From: Mikania micrantha
Taxonomy: Eukaryota > Streptophyta > Magnoliopsida > Asterales > Asteraceae
Direction of reading: 5' to 3'
Assembly: GCA_009363875.1 (NCBI GenBank)
Contig: CM018695.1
Coordinates: forward strand, 65,966,907-66,030,906
DNA: 64,000 nt
Position numbers and translations under genes: made by a program. The notes under the pieces were generated by a model. That model was given only the letters and a program-made list of their open reading frames with translations. It was not told the DNA's origin and did no database searches. Below are positions 32,301 to 45,620 of this stretch, piece after piece; the stretch's first letter is position 1; every line of letters starts with the position of its first letter.

Positions 32301-35300
32301 GAACCGCATGTGCCCACCAGTTCCGGGTTTTTTGCCCACCTCTACGGATGGTTGCAAGGCAGTTTCCCATTGCCTTGCCTCAACTAAAAACCTAGACGCA
32401 TGCCTAAAGGGTTTCCGATAACATAGGTACAAATTGAATTGATTCGTAAAATCTTTGTAAAAGAAATAAAAAACAATTACTTCCGTGAAATATGACTACA
32501 AAAAGTTAAATATTGAAATATTATATGTTTTAATAAATTGATGGAATAATGTATGTGGAGTTACCTGACTATTCAACTTTTTACAACTAAGTCCACCCAC
32601 GTATTAAAACTACTATAACCATCAAGTATCTATCTGGCTTCATTGATACCAATTTCTGTCAAATGTGTGCCTAAAAATTGCGAATGACAAAATACCCTTG
32701 ATTTCACAAAGTTAAAATAGTAAATTCTGATTGTGAAAAGATTATACCCTTCATATAAGTGTATTTTCTTGCCACGAATGAAATTTTCTGGGTATGTTGA
32801 TTGATTTATGTATATCTTCTCTTGACAGATCGATTTAGAAAGTATTATGTGATAAAATATAATTTTGTGGGGACTTTCAACCCATTTAGACCGTTGAACC
32901 CACTTGATGTGTTTCCTTTTTAACTATTCTTCGTTTTCACCCATGGGGCCCTTCAAGATAAAATATAATCGAAATTGACTCATTCATAAGTAAATATATC
33001 GAAACTGCCAACCCTACAACTAATAACTTACATTTGCACCCTTTGACTTATCTACAAAGCCAATACCAGACAAGAGATCAAGAAACTGAAGCCTCATGTC
33101 GCCTATCATTTTCAAGGTTTGAATTGACAAGAAATTTTCCCAACAAAAAGATTTTTCATTCCCGGAACGTTTTGCGTCCTTCCACCCTTCAAATGCTTTA
33201 AGAAGAGCTATGTGGTCACTGCATAAACCAGACAAAATTAATTTTAATTTCTAGTTTGATAAGCACAAGGCTGGCTTACTAGTATGAAACTATAAACTAT
33301 AGCTTGGGGCCCTCAAATTTTAAGGGTCTTATGGGGAAAAAAAAGATATAATTAATGATAATTATATCTTATACTTTGACCATATAACATATACGATGCT
33401 TTGGTTTGCTGGTAAGATGTCCATACTTGCAGACAAAAACCAGGTTCAATCCTTTACTAGTTTTTTTACATGCTTTCATACTGTTTTATACTTTTTAAAA
33501 TACTTTTCATCAACAACAACAACCTTACCCAGTATATTCTCACTTTTCAGTAGGGTCTGGGGGGAAGGATAGATACAAACCTTACCCCTATCGCAATTGG
33601 GATAGAGAGGCTGCTCCGAAAGAGCCCCCGGCTCAAAGTAATCGTTTAAAGTTGATCATGCCAATGATTTTAACGTTATTTTCACAAATAATTAAAATAA
33701 CGTTAAAATTAGTGCACTTTTACTTTTGCCCCTTAAGGGCCCACACATATATATACATTATATACGTGCACCGCAAATGGGGCGTTTTTAATATACTTTC
33801 CATGTTTGTTATTATTTTTTTTAAAACTTTACATGCTTAATATTGTTTTTTTTATATTTTACATGTTTTGTATTTAAGTTATACTCTACTTGCTTTTTAT
33901 TACTCTTCTATATTTTACATGTTCTAAACTTTTTTTCTATATGACATATATGGTGGATTTAACTTAGCATGTCTAGCAAACCAAAAGAGAAATCCAGCTA
34001 TTTTTTATAGAATGGAATTCTTACTACATTAAACATAGTGTGTTTTATTTATTCCTTGATATTTAACAATAATATGATGATCAGACCCATTTTGAAAAGG
34101 AACCCCGAATTTTCACTTTGTTGTTGTCCCCCAAAATGGTTGAGCCACCCCTAGATAAGCATCTATATAATTAGATGCTTTTAAAAGATTCTGACCTGCA
34201 TGAATCACCAGCAAAGGATCTTTTTGCTTCATCAGCTTCCTCTTTCCGGCTAATTGGAAGGACAAATGGGCTACGAGATGCAAGAGCAGCAGCAATTGTT
34301 AATGCAGGATTAACACATTGGAAAATCGACCCCATAAGAAGCATTTTCCCAATATTTGGATCCACTGGCAAAGTGCACAAATGTCGTCCTGTTCAATTAT
34401 ATAATTTTCCATTTTAATAACCATATACCTTGTGTTGACTTTGTGAGGCAATTTCAACCCCTTTACCATAAATGGATCAATAAGGAGTAAAAACCGGTGA
34501 ATGAAAAATATCTCACAAAAAAACCAGCCATACTGGTAAAACAGGTCTCACGACTCACGTCAAGCGCCCAGAGATGACTTGACCCAAACCGACACAAAGA
34601 TAAATGTGTTAGAGATGAGTTTAACTAAGTTTGGATAGGCCTACCTATTTTATAAACAAGTTGTGTTTGGCTTTGGTCTCCTTTTAAATTAGAAACTGAA
34701 TTTTTATAAACTTGTAGCGTTGTGTAACAAACCAATATGCATGAGTCACACATATCAGGATACGCGGTACAAAAACAGGTACACGGTTTGTGCATTTCTA
34801 AAATTCAGCACGAGAGGGGGTTGTTTCATTTGAAACATCAATTTGGTGTGTGTGCTACTATATATTCTGGTACATCATATCATATAAAAACAAGTTTTCC
34901 TATTGCATATCTTCATAAGAGAAAATGCATCTCATAATCATAAATACATGACAAAAATTCATAAAACTAATCTAGACCATAGTTTGTAACCTACTGGTTC
35001 TTTGTTGATTGCACAAATCATCTCCAAAAAGTGTGAAATCGGCTTTTGATTTGTCCAATTCAAGAATTTGATGTTTTGATACACAAATTTCATCAATCGG
35101 GTATGCGAATCATATAATTACAATTCGAAATTGAAAGCAATTGGGAATGGCCAAAATCTCCGATCCAAATCGCGTGCCACTGACAATCAGTATGATTTTG
35201 TACCACTATCTGATACGAACGATCTGGTATGTGTATCGCAGGTGGTTTCATGTTTCCAGTAACTAGGTGCTTAACCTTGTTTAGATAAAAGGATTACACA

Positions 35301-38300
35301 AGTCAGCCATCAGGAATAAATGATTATGACTTGTGTTCGAGTTGGGTGGCACCAAGCCGTTGACCTAAAAAATGTTTTTGATCAATACTTATTTACAAAA
35401 TAAGAGTTCAAGGTAAAAAAATGTTTTTGATCACTCTGACCGACTTCAGAATTTGCCAGTTTAACGCGTTGCCCAATGTGCCAAATTTTCCCCTAACGAC
35501 AGGGGTAAGGTTTGTCTATATTTCACCCTCCCAAGACCCTATCAATAGCTTGGCCATGATTGGATTTACTGGGTACAATTGTTGTTAGTGTTGACAAATG
35601 AATATGGAAAACATAGCACACCATACCAAGTGAAGTGAGCTCTTCTGCATCATCTAGAGCCCCAATGGTCTTAAGAAGTTCAACTGCATTTTGAACAGAG
35701 AGGGCATCAGGAGGCTGAAGCGCCTTAGACAGGAAGGACCCAATGGCTCCAAGTTGCAAGCTTTTTATCTGCAGGCACAGTTCTTGCAGAGGTGTTCTAA
35801 GAATTTCAGGCGGTTGGTATTGGAGCATAGCATCATGAACCATTTTTGGATATAACCTATAACATATTCCAGGCTGTACTCGACCAGCACGACCACGTCT
35901 CTGTCAATACCACCAGAGAATGATATGAGAAACAAGAGTGACAGTTTCGACCCATTTACTAATGACCGGGTCAATTTGGTCATGCTTTATGTCAATAGGG
36001 TAAAAATTAGGATGGAAATAGAGTTTTACAAAAAAAAATGTCGATCTTGGTTATGTTTCATCTTAAACCAGGAAAAATTGTTAGAAAATGTTCAAAGAAA
36101 ATAGATCAAAACAGTAATTGAGGTTGTCTAAGATTTTTTGTTGTCTCGAGAGTAAAAGTAAGAATTAACAAACAAAGGAAGAAAGTTAAAAGGTCAGACG
36201 GGCTGAAAGTCATCGTGTGAACCCGTCTTTTTAGTCAAGAAAAACAGATCGCTGTCAAAATAAAAGAATTTCAAATACATTAATTAGCTACTAAAAAATG
36301 TAGATTTTAGATGGAAGTGTTTCAGGTCAACCCAAATTTACGGATACCGAAAAAATTACCCATTTTTCACCTCTATCAGAAAGAGACAAAGACTTGATGA
36401 ATTTTATAAACATTTTCTTAGAGTAGGTGGACACCTGATGTGCTGAAGCTTTTGATATCCATGATGGTAGCAGACACGCCAGTTTATTTAAAGCATCATA
36501 GCTAGTCTCTTTTGCTTTTCCACAGTCAATTACATAAACCACGTCATCTATGGTTATACTACTCTCAGCAATATTAGTCGCTAATACAATTTTCCTACCA
36601 GAAATACATATATATATTGGAGTGTATGATCAAGATAACTGGTAATTACCAAACATTTAAAACAACATTTAATTCTAGAATATATATAAATCCTCATAGT
36701 AAAAAAGGCATACCTGATGCTAGAAGGAGGGCGGTCAAAAATTTCATGTTGGTTAACAGTAGGCATTGAACCATGAAGAGGAAGGAGAAGAAAATTTGTA
36801 GGATCACCAAGGAAATTGTTAGTCTTAACAATGTCAAGCAGCTTTGAAATTTCATCCCAACCTGTAAGAAATACCAGAATTGCCCCTGGACCTTCATGCC
36901 GACATATATACTCAATTGTTGCTTCTACCTGCATATAAATAAAATAAAAAAATATTCAATAAATTGAACTCATTTGGTTTATATGTGAACCAAACTGGTT
37001 GTAAACCATAACTGATCACAAATATGATAGTCTGTAAACAATAGCATCATTGCTAGGCTTAAAGCTTTTGCTAACAGGCCAAGATATATTATCCTTAAAC
37101 TTGCAATTTATGTTAAGTACAGCTTTGAACTAGCATGTTTGATGAAAAAGTAGAACAAGGCACAAAATATAATACATAAGTTGGTCTATCACATATATGT
37201 CTATATTTGCACATACATCAATATGTGCATCGATCTCTAATTCTATATGTATATATGCATATGTGTGTAAGTGCATATGTATATGCATTCATGTGTAATA
37301 ATAAGTGTATAAACACATGCATATGCAGGATACATACAAGGCCCAAGTCTGTTTCTGAACCAGACCAAGCTTCAAGTGACTGTCTAGTACTTGCACTGTA
37401 GCTTTTGTATACAGAACTGATGTCAGCATCCTACAATACCAAAATTTGCTTCTGTCAGTCATATACACTACTAAGAAAAAAGATATTCATGTCACATCTT
37501 CACTGGAATGTGAAAATAAACATAATAAATGAATAATGCCTCAAAATGCTCAGTAATCGGATCAATTTTGGACTCTTGTTGTCTCCTCCTTCTCCTTGAA
37601 TATCCCTGAAAATTATCAGACTCAGATTTCACTGCATAACGGGTCTTCTCCAACAGGTCTTCTAAAAACATCTCTTGCACAGGATAAGTTAAGCCCTGGT
37701 TATATAATAGAACAATTTTGATTGCCAAATAATAAAAGATCTAAAACTCCAAATATATCATAGATGACAAAAAGTTGTACCGGGATATGAATAACTGGGG
37801 CATTTCCAAAATATTTGGAGAACAAGTCAGCATTAATAGTAGCGCTCATTAGTATTAACCGCAAATCAGGACGCTTGGGGAGTAGATCACGCAAAATAAT
37901 TAAAAGAAAATCCTCATTCATTCCTCTTTCATGGATTTCATCAACTAACAAATGACTGATTCCTGTTAAAGACGGATCTTGAACCTGAAAATTAAATGTT
38001 CACAGAAAACGCTATATTAGTACTTAAGGATCAAAATGTCATTAATCTATAATAAAAAAGTAACTTTTAGCCTCATGTATTGTGAGCCCAAGATTTCTAT
38101 TTCTTGCTTCTCTTATTTCACCCCTTTCATATTCCATTTCCTCCCTGCGTAAAATTTTATATTTCCTTTATTCAACCCTCTATTTATTATTTCACCCCTT
38201 TACTATTCAATATTCCCTTTATTAAAATCGTGTAATACACAATACCAGTTTACGAAGCAACACTCCTGTTGTGCAGAACAATAATCTTGTTTGTTCAGAT

Positions 38301-40761
38301 CTTTTTGATTCCAAACGGATCTGATAGCCGACAGTTTCACCAAGGCTTTCTCCCCTTTCATTGGATATTCGAGCAGCAACGGATATTGCAGATATACGGC
38401 GGGGTTGGGTACATATAATATTGCAGTGGGACCCACGTAAGGATGATATTTCTTCCTCTAAAATGAATTGAGGAAGCTGTGTAGTTTTGCCACACCCTGT
38501 TTCGCCGGAAACAACTAATACCTGCATAAGGATGTAATATTATGTAAAAGCGTAAACAATTTATAGTCAAGCAGAAAGAAAAAAACATTATTTTTTGCTT
38601 AAATAATAATCGAAGCAAACACGTTGACAAGGACCTTGTTTGCAGCAACAGCTTCTAAAAACTCAGATTTCATTTTGTGAGCAGGAAGCTTCTCTCTGAA
38701 TGTAAGCATTGCCTTAACATGAATAGATTCCTACAAGGTTGTAAGTTATTAAACACAAACAGAATTTTTATGTTTCTCTGCATGGTGTAATAGCATTAGT
38801 AACAATTTCAGAATGGCCCAATTTTGGATGTGTTTTACTTCCATTTCAATCCGATCAAAATCATAAAATTCAGCTAAGCAGAGAATGGGTGTGTTGAAAT
38901 TCCTCCAAAGTTTATTTTCCTTGCTCGTTTTATTCATATACTCATAGTAAAAATATAATTTCGTAATTATAACTAGAATATCGATACATATATATGTGTG
39001 TGTGTGTGTGTGTGTGGACGCATAATTTTTTATACCAACTTTTTGCCAAGAACTAAAACGCTTGTACATAATGCACTGATGTTTTAATGAGGTGGTTGGG
39101 TTAACATTTATGTAACAGCCATATGTATCACACCTGAAGAAAATGGTACATGTGCTTTATGCGGTTCACGTGATTCTCAACATAAAATAGTTCTGAAATG
39201 GATGTTTCCCAATATATTTAAAAAACATATAAAATGTGTTTACATGTCAACTAGACCTGGCTCATTTTTACACAAACTAAAAATGACATGTGTCAACCCA
39301 AACCCATTTTGATCCAGTTACCAACCACCTGACCTGGTCAAGTTTTCATCTATACAATATAGGTACCTTCTGCTTTTCCAGTCTTTCTTTGAGCTCAACA
39401 CTATGTTCCTTCATGGCACCATCCGTCTCCATAACAGATATGCCAGCTGTTTTATCTGAATCTTTAGGTAGTTGTTTAGCACTTTGAATGGATGTACCAG
39501 AAAACTTGTCAGCTTTTTGGGTCCCTGTTGAACTATCCAACAAATTCTCAACTCTTCTCTCAGTTTCTGAAGACATGTGTATCTACAAAACAAGATGTTT
39601 TCACACATAAGAATAGCGTAATCTTGTAAAGCCAAATCACCCGTAAAGCCAAATCACCCTAATGTACACAAAAACTAGCTTGTTGTACCTCTTTTTGTGC
39701 AGATCCATGGCGCTCATCAAGATCTGCTCGGTAGTTTGGTAATGGAACTTTGCTCACCACAAGTGCCTTCCCTTTGTTATATGCATGGCTTTCTTTCCAC
39801 AAAGAAAATCCCAATACGGAAATGTAAGGTAAATTGCGCATAAGATTCAAGATTTGTAATTTTTTATTGCCCAGATGTCATTCACAATTGCTCCGCCTAC
39901 GTCACTCAAACCTTTGTCCAGATATCTAAGGTTTCAGTTTTGTTTCAATGTTGTGAATTATGAAAAAAAAAAATTGAACATTGCATTACCGGTTACATAT
40001 GGTGACGAATTAATTTTACACAATTGGATTGGAAAGTAAGCATATGTAACAGGTTATAGAGGTTGCATGTCAATTTTATCAGCACTGAAACAAAATTGAA
40101 ATCCTACAATTGTGAAACTCAGTCATCTTATTCTATATAAACAATGGAAAATTTGCCATTACATCTTTTTCATATAAAGCAGAAGTTAACAGTGGCACTT
40201 ACAAATAAAGCCCTAACTGATATGCCATATCAGAAACAGTTTGCTGGTCATTTCTACTGAAGAAATGCTTTATTATCAATTCTGCATCCCCACCCCTTTT
40301 CATGGCTTCCATCTTTCCCCACCAATGGTTCTTATCAAACACCTCAACCTGAAAAATCATCATATCATCAATTCCCAGTTGAAAAAAATAAAAATAACTA
40401 TTCAGATCATTTTTCTTAAACAGGTTCAAATTTGTAGAACAATCATTAACTGAAAGTTACACCAGCTTATCATCTAAATTCGATTAAATGCAATGTATAG
40501 ATCACAATCATAAATTTATTAGTCATTAAATTAAAATCAAAAACCCTAGGAAAGATATCAAATTCATCTGTAAAACGGAAAGAGAAATTAAATAAATTTA
40601 ACCTCGCCTTGCATCTGTTTAAGACGCTCTGCACGCCAAACAGGGTCCCACCATCTTTGCTCACCTCTTCCGCCACCGCCGCCACGACCACCACGTCCTT
40701 CACGACCTCCTCCACGATTGCCACCGCGACGGCCGCCTTGAGAATTAGGGCGGTAAGACAT
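29400..40761 (-). CDS. DExH1: DEAH/RHA-family RNA helicase (DExH1-like), 16 exons
   Basis: Coding exons on the minus strand: 40603-40761, 40203-40348, 39689-39788, 39367-39582, 38635-38730, 38246-38521, 37781-37984, 37695-37540, 37430-37338, 36928-36714, 36594-36435, 35900-35627, 34388-34196, 33218-33032, 31288-30920, 29531-29400. All phases fit, giving 991 residues, about the length of Arabidopsis DExH1. The start is a Gly/Arg-rich RGG segment (MSYRPNSQGG on; residues ~10-35). Helicase motifs follow: GETGCGKT (245-252), TQPRRIS, DEIH (346-349), SAT (378-380), NIAESS, and QRRGRAGR near 607-614, then HA2 and OB-fold regions. Such proteins are NTP-dependent RNA (or G-quadruplex) helicases; the exact role is inferred. 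An upstream in-frame ATG at 40848 would add 29 residues that look like an organelle presequence; I prefer 40761 because relatives start there. Confidence 0.93.
29577..29986. mobile_element. Foldback Mutator-type MITE, copy 2, in the last helicase intron
   Basis: Same family as 24111-24573: GGGAAAATTACCAAACTAA at one end, its inverse at the other, GTTGACCACCTTTTTACC arms, and GGCGTCTAAGACGCC-type words. The nine-base duplication TATAATAAA is perfect at 29568-29576 and 29987-29995, so this copy is younger than copy 1. It starts 46 bases upstream (in genomic + sense) of the last coding exon. Confidence 0.92.
31400..32350. repeat. CCGGTTTCGGTT / CCGGTTCCGG-rich repeats in a helicase intron
   Basis: Two degenerate stretches lie in the intron 31289-33031. 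The first (31400-31750) is rich in AACCGGTTT and CAGTTTCGG words and is bounded by AGGTGTCAAA and GTGCACCACTAG. The second (32080-32345) is rich in CCGGTTCCGG. Long open frames here on both strands are by-products of the low stop content. Confidence 0.6.
33395..33645 (+). repeat. tRNA-derived SINE in a helicase intron
   Basis: Box A-like TGGTTTGCTGGTAAGATG (33402) and box B AGGTTCAATCC (33442) are spaced as in a tRNA promoter. The 3' part, GGGTCTGGGGGGAAGGATAG to CCCCCGGCTCAA (33550-33635), matches the conserved 3' 'Angio' domain that I recall from many angiosperm SINEs. It lies in the intron between exons 13 and 14, antisense to the gene. Confidence 0.75.
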
Positions 40762-41639
40762 AGATTTTGTAGCGTAACGAAAAGTAGTTGGGAAGTAACA
40801 ATGGCTAGTGATGAAACGCGGAGAGAGTGGACTGAAGCGCACTCGCATCGCACTTATATCAATTGTGGTAGCCGGTGCGGAGTTGAGAGTAAGCCGGCAC
40901 GAAACCAAAAATAAAAAAAAATAAAAAAAAAATGTAGTATTCAAGTTAGGATTATGTTTTTGGGATTTTTTTTTTTAACGGCAAATATATTTTAATTTAT
41001 AATATGTCTCCGATTAAATTACACTTGAGCTCATTTCTCATTCTACTATAGAAAGTCTTTGTCGCACGGGTTAGTCTTACATCGACTTTCTTGGGAATTT
41101 TAAAAGAAGATTTTAGAGGCTAATATGAGAAAACTGATGAACCGTCCTGATAGGACCAAGATGGTCCTTAAACACCCAAAATTAGCCGGTTCTTTTTTTT
41201 TATCTTATTTGCTAAGGCTAGTTCGGTGCAATCATGGTTGATGATCACTAGAGTGAGCATCTTGATAACAAACCATAAAAAAGTGGCACGACAAACATAC
41301 TACAAGTCATCGGTTGACATTTTCTATATTGTCTGGTTTAGTCTTAGTTTTCTTGTGTACACTTCTTTGTGATCACCTACAGGGACCTTTGTATGATCAA
41401 TTTACTCATGAGTGTTTCGTGAGTTATTCATTCACATCCTCCAATATTAAAACACAATACATTCATCAATGACAATCTAGCTCGATATCAAGGACAAATT
41501 ACAGTGTTTTTAATTTTTTATTGTATAGCTTTATGTTATTGTGAAAAAATTATTATTATTATTAAGTTGAAACTAAAATGGTTAAAAGTTAAAACAGATA
41601 AACAACTTCGAGAATCCAATCAATGAAATCACATTCAAC
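40762..41639 (-). promoter_or_regulatory. Upstream region of the helicase gene
   Basis: This ~880-base region holds the 5' UTR and promoter. I see no clear TATA box at a confident position; a poly(A)/poly(T)-rich patch lies at 40910-40975. No other gene is visible. Confidence 0.4.
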
Positions 41640-42400
41640 TTTTTTTTTTTTTTTGAACGGCAACTTTCATTAACACCCAAAAAGAGCCAGCAAGATGCTA
41701 AAGGCTCAAGATACACCACAAATAATCATAAAACACCATACAGACAACGAAGAAATAACAAGAACAAACACGAAGAAAATTTATAACCCAAAACCACGCC
41801 AAGCCTCCCATGAAATGGAACCACACCTAACTCGATTGTTGAACCAGAAAAAGCTAAGAGCTTTGATCTCCTCCATCAACCCGCGATATGATTGCCTTCT
41901 TCCCCTGAAGATAGTATCGTTTCTAAGCTTCCATATGCACCAAAAAGCTGTTAGAATAACCACATGAAATGCGTCTTTTTTTCTAGCTGATCCGTGAATC
42001 CTTTGATGAAGTTGGAGCAGATCGTCTACAGAGAAAACGAAAATGGGCAGTTGAAGGTTACACCAATTAGTGATTCCAGACCAAATCATGTTCGCAATGT
42101 AACAAGCAGTGAAGAGATGAGAAGTGGACTCATGGCAATCACCACATAAGCACAAATAGAAGATTCAACTTGGATCCCCCGTTTAACTAAAGCATCTGCC
42201 GTCGGTAGCCGATCCAGATGAGCCTTCCACGCCAAGATATTGACTTTAATTGGAACCCCTTTGTTCCAATGCATGATAAGACGATCAGGTTGCTGGTATC
42301 TCGAATTGCAAAGCAACCGTATGGAGTTGACATGAAAATCACCAGATGAATCTGCCATCCATTTCCAATGATCCAAGCCACCAGAAAAATTAACACTTGA
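41640..42400 (-). pseudogene. LINE (L1-type) 3' end with RT zinc-binding domain
   Basis: On the minus strand, 42376 downward reads WKWMADSSGDFHV...WNKGVPIKVNILAWKAHLDRLP, and after a frameshift near 42150, CGDCHESTSHLFTACYIANMIW followed by AFWCIWKLRNDTIF. This is the zf-RVT region at the end of plant LINE ORF2 proteins. A T run at 41640-41654 is the poly(A) tail. The copy is 5'-truncated near 42400, typical of LINE insertion, and carries at least one frameshift. Confidence 0.88.
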
Positions 42401-43231
42401 ATGGCAAAAAATTAATTCTCAAATATTGTGCTTATACAATTAAATGATATTCAACTACTCTTTGTTTCTCTTTTCCAGGATCACTTATGAATGTCATCGA
42501 CTCTCTCTTTCTATTCAAAACTAAAAATCAATGCTTGTTATGGTGTTAGCAAACAGCTTTTCACTCCTTTTTGAAGGGAGTTAAAAAAAAATATCCAAAA
42601 TTAGATGCAATATAGAGAATTAAATAAAGTTTGGATACCCTGTAATAATAAAAAAATTAAAAAAAATCCAAATTTTTTAAAACTAAACTCAAATTTGTTT
42701 TACGATCAAGTCAATAGGTTTAAACCATCATGAAATAACCAAAAAAATTAATAAAGTAATAATACTACATATATTGACTTCTATTACGGTCATAATTATA
42801 AAATATGCAGCCCAATGATCTCCATTATTAAGGGCTATTTGGTAGTAGACATTAAGAACATTAATGATTAAAAAGTAAGCTTAAGTTTGAATAATTAAGA
42901 GTTAACATTAAGAGGCAGGGGTTGTTGTTTGTATCTGAATTGGTCTGAATCTGAATCATTGATTCAGATTCATACCGATTGTTTTGGATGTCTGAATGAA
43001 CCTTTGAACCATTCAGATATGGAAGCAAGTCTGAATGGAGAAAAGGGGATGGAGGCGTTCCTGGTCACCAACACCTCCCCCTCTCCCGTCGCCAAGCGAT
43101 GACGACTGCCGCTCGACTGCCCAAAGACGACCGACCTGCTCCCGGTCTGAATGGTTCAGCCGCCGCTCGATTGCTCGATGACGACCTGAAGCGATGACTA
43201 TCGCCACTTGACTGCTCGATGACGACCAACC

Positions 43232-45115
43232 TGTCACACCCCGGGCTCTCGGCTGCCCGGGCGCTGCGACCCGAATTGGTTTCATAGATTATACAGTATC
43301 GGTCAGAATTTATTATTTATTTTAATATGTTTCAGCGGAAGCATTGCTTCATGAATTCTTAATTTTATAATTAATTCACATGCATGGATGTGAATTCCGT
43401 TTTCATAATTTACAAATAATTCATACGCATAGTATGAAAAACCACATTTTCATCGTTTATAAATAACTTCTCAGGATTTAATAAAATTTCATATACATAG
43501 ATATGAACATCTCATTTTATTTTATTTTAAACCGAGTTTTTACAAACATATATTTACATATCCCGGTTTATACTGGACTTGGATGTATAACTCCAATCGC
43601 TCCTCGGTTTTTCCACAAGATATTTATTTAAGGCATCATAGGCCCTAAATCTATAATCTTGCTTCTGATTTGTCATTCATTATTACCTGAAAAGTTTTTG
43701 AAAATAAAACGTCAACATAAAGTTGGTGAATACAAGTAACAGACTCGATATGTAAGCATAGCATGTTCGGTCCTTTAACCATAAGTAATAGTGACAATAC
43801 TACACATTTAGCAGGTTATTTAACTGATCGATACAACTACTGCATACATTGGTTTATAACTGTCACTGGTTAGGAACTACAGCGCAACGCGTCTTACGTT
43901 TTCTTCCCTCCAGCCCACAGCTGGTCACTGGTTAGGTTGCTTGCGGAGTACGTCTTACGTTTAACCTTCCAGCCCACCTGTACCAGCCACGTATGGGAAT
44001 TTCACCCATATGCGGATACGATTTGCAAATCATACGTATACTAATAGCCTAAATGCTGGTCACGTAGTATCCCTTTATGCGTCAAAGTTTAAACATACAA
44101 TGCTAAAAAATTTGCATTTATATTTAAAAAAAATTTAAATGTATTCACCTGAATTTTTGGTTGGCTGGGTAACAACTTTAAAACTTCGCAATATAAATTT
44201 GGGCAGCGTTTCCGCTCAATCAATTTTTATAATTATTCTGCAACGAAGATTTATTTATTCATTTATTATTAATATTACTATTATTGTTATTACGATAGAT
44301 TATTATTATTACTACGATTATTATTATTATTATTATTATTAATATTATTATTTTAAGTAAACTAAAATTTTTAATATATACATAGGGTCGGATTTTAATC
44401 CTAACCCTATAGGTTAATATTTTAATAAAACTTTAAATTTATGATTTTAACTAAAAATTAGATAATATATCTAAACGAACCGACTCCTCAATCTTGACCC
44501 TTTTATACTGATCAACGCCTCCAAGTATCTAGAGCTTCTTAAATGTGTGTGTGTATTATCTTTGTGTATGTGTAGGCTTTCTAATTGAAGTGAGTTTGGT
44601 AAGTATTTATAGGCGATTAAAACTTGTTGATCAAGAATTTCGTAGGTATAGCTTTCGTACGTGTTTTTCATTTGATTATACGTATCATCTCTGGCTTCTA
44701 AAAGTATTACACGTAGTTTTCGTGCAGAACAATTTCAACTCAAATTAAAGTTTAAAAGTTTATATTATTTTAATATTATAATTAATTTGGCTCATATTTT
44801 GTTTTTCTTGTATAACTTTTAAAATATAATATTTTATAAAATTCTAAAAATACTGCTAGGATCAGTTCATTTTTCTCTACATTTCGACCTAAGTTTCGTA
44901 AAAAATGGAGAAAGTTTAATTATAATATATTTTATAAATTTTGAGCGGTCTCCTATGATATTAACTAACCGAATAGGTATGTCAAAAATTTGTAATAACC
45001 ATTTTACTCGTTACTCACTAGTATGTCAGGGTCACATATGTGTATATAATAACTAGATATTTAAATTATAATATTGAACAATATATTTTATAAAAATAAA
45101 TATTCATGTGTTACA
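43232..45115 (-). mobile_element. Solo LTR (1.9 kb)
   Basis: It begins TGTCACACCCCGGGC and ends ATGTGTTACA. The five-base duplication CAACC is perfect at 43227-43231 and 45116-45120. Read on the minus strand it starts TGTAACACATG and ends GGGGTGTGACA, like the larger solo LTR at 11428-16046. Minus-strand TATAAAAGGG at 44498-44507 is a good TATA box. A degenerate (ATT)n run lies at 44262-44345. No coding sequence. Confidence 0.9.
44498..44507 (-). promoter_or_regulatory. TATA box of the solo LTR
   Basis: Minus-strand TATAAAAGGG, about 610 bases inside the U3 end. Confidence 0.6.
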
Positions 45116-45620
45116 CAACCTGCTTCCGGTCTGAATGGGACGACGAAGATGACGACGGGCAGGGGCGAAGCTTTTATGGGGTCGCCTCCTCTTTTTTCGT
45201 CTGTATTGTTAATTTTTCGGCCGAAAGGTTATTTTAAGTTAAAAATAGTTGTTTCGCCCCCCCTCATCCCATCGTTTCAAAAAATTAACATGTATTCTGA
45301 GTTCTGTAAATTTCCGCCCCCCTTTCAAACCGTCCAAGCTCTGCCACTGACAACGGGGGCTTAGGGTTTGGTGAAGAATGAGGGTATATGTATTTTGATT
45401 CAGATGTTGAACCAAACAGTCTTTACTTTAACTATTCAGACCATCTTAACCATTCAGATATTTTAACTATTCAGCACTTAATGGTCCAGACGTTACCAAA
45501 CGGCCTCGTAGTCTCTTAATCATTCAAACTTAAGGTTACATCTTAACTATTAAGAAGTTAGGAGTTGTTAAGAGGTAGCCTCTTAATGTCCATTTGGAGG
45601 CTACCAAACAACTCTTAGAT

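Larger units (their letters stand above)
42831..45614. mobile_element. TIR (MITE-like) element split by a solo LTR
   Basis: The left end AGGGCTATTTGGTAG and the right end CTACCAAACAACTC are inverted, and matching continues inward (GACATTAAGA, TTAAGTTTGAAT.ATTAAGAG). TTA flanks both ends (42828-42830 and 45615-45617), which would fit a PIF/Harbinger (Tourist-like) insertion, but the exact ends are uncertain. The interior has CTGAATGG-rich sequence and the later solo LTR at 43232-45115. Confidence 0.6.

Noticed and set aside
31998..32432. Overlapping 137- and 144-codon open frames on both strands in a helicase intron
   Set aside because: The sequence is a degenerate CCGGTTCC repeat with few stop codons; the products are low-complexity and resemble no protein.
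40762..40848. Upstream ATG giving the helicase a 29-residue organelle-type presequence
   Set aside because: Family members start at the equivalent of MSYRPN; the extension is possible, but nothing in the sequence decides for it.
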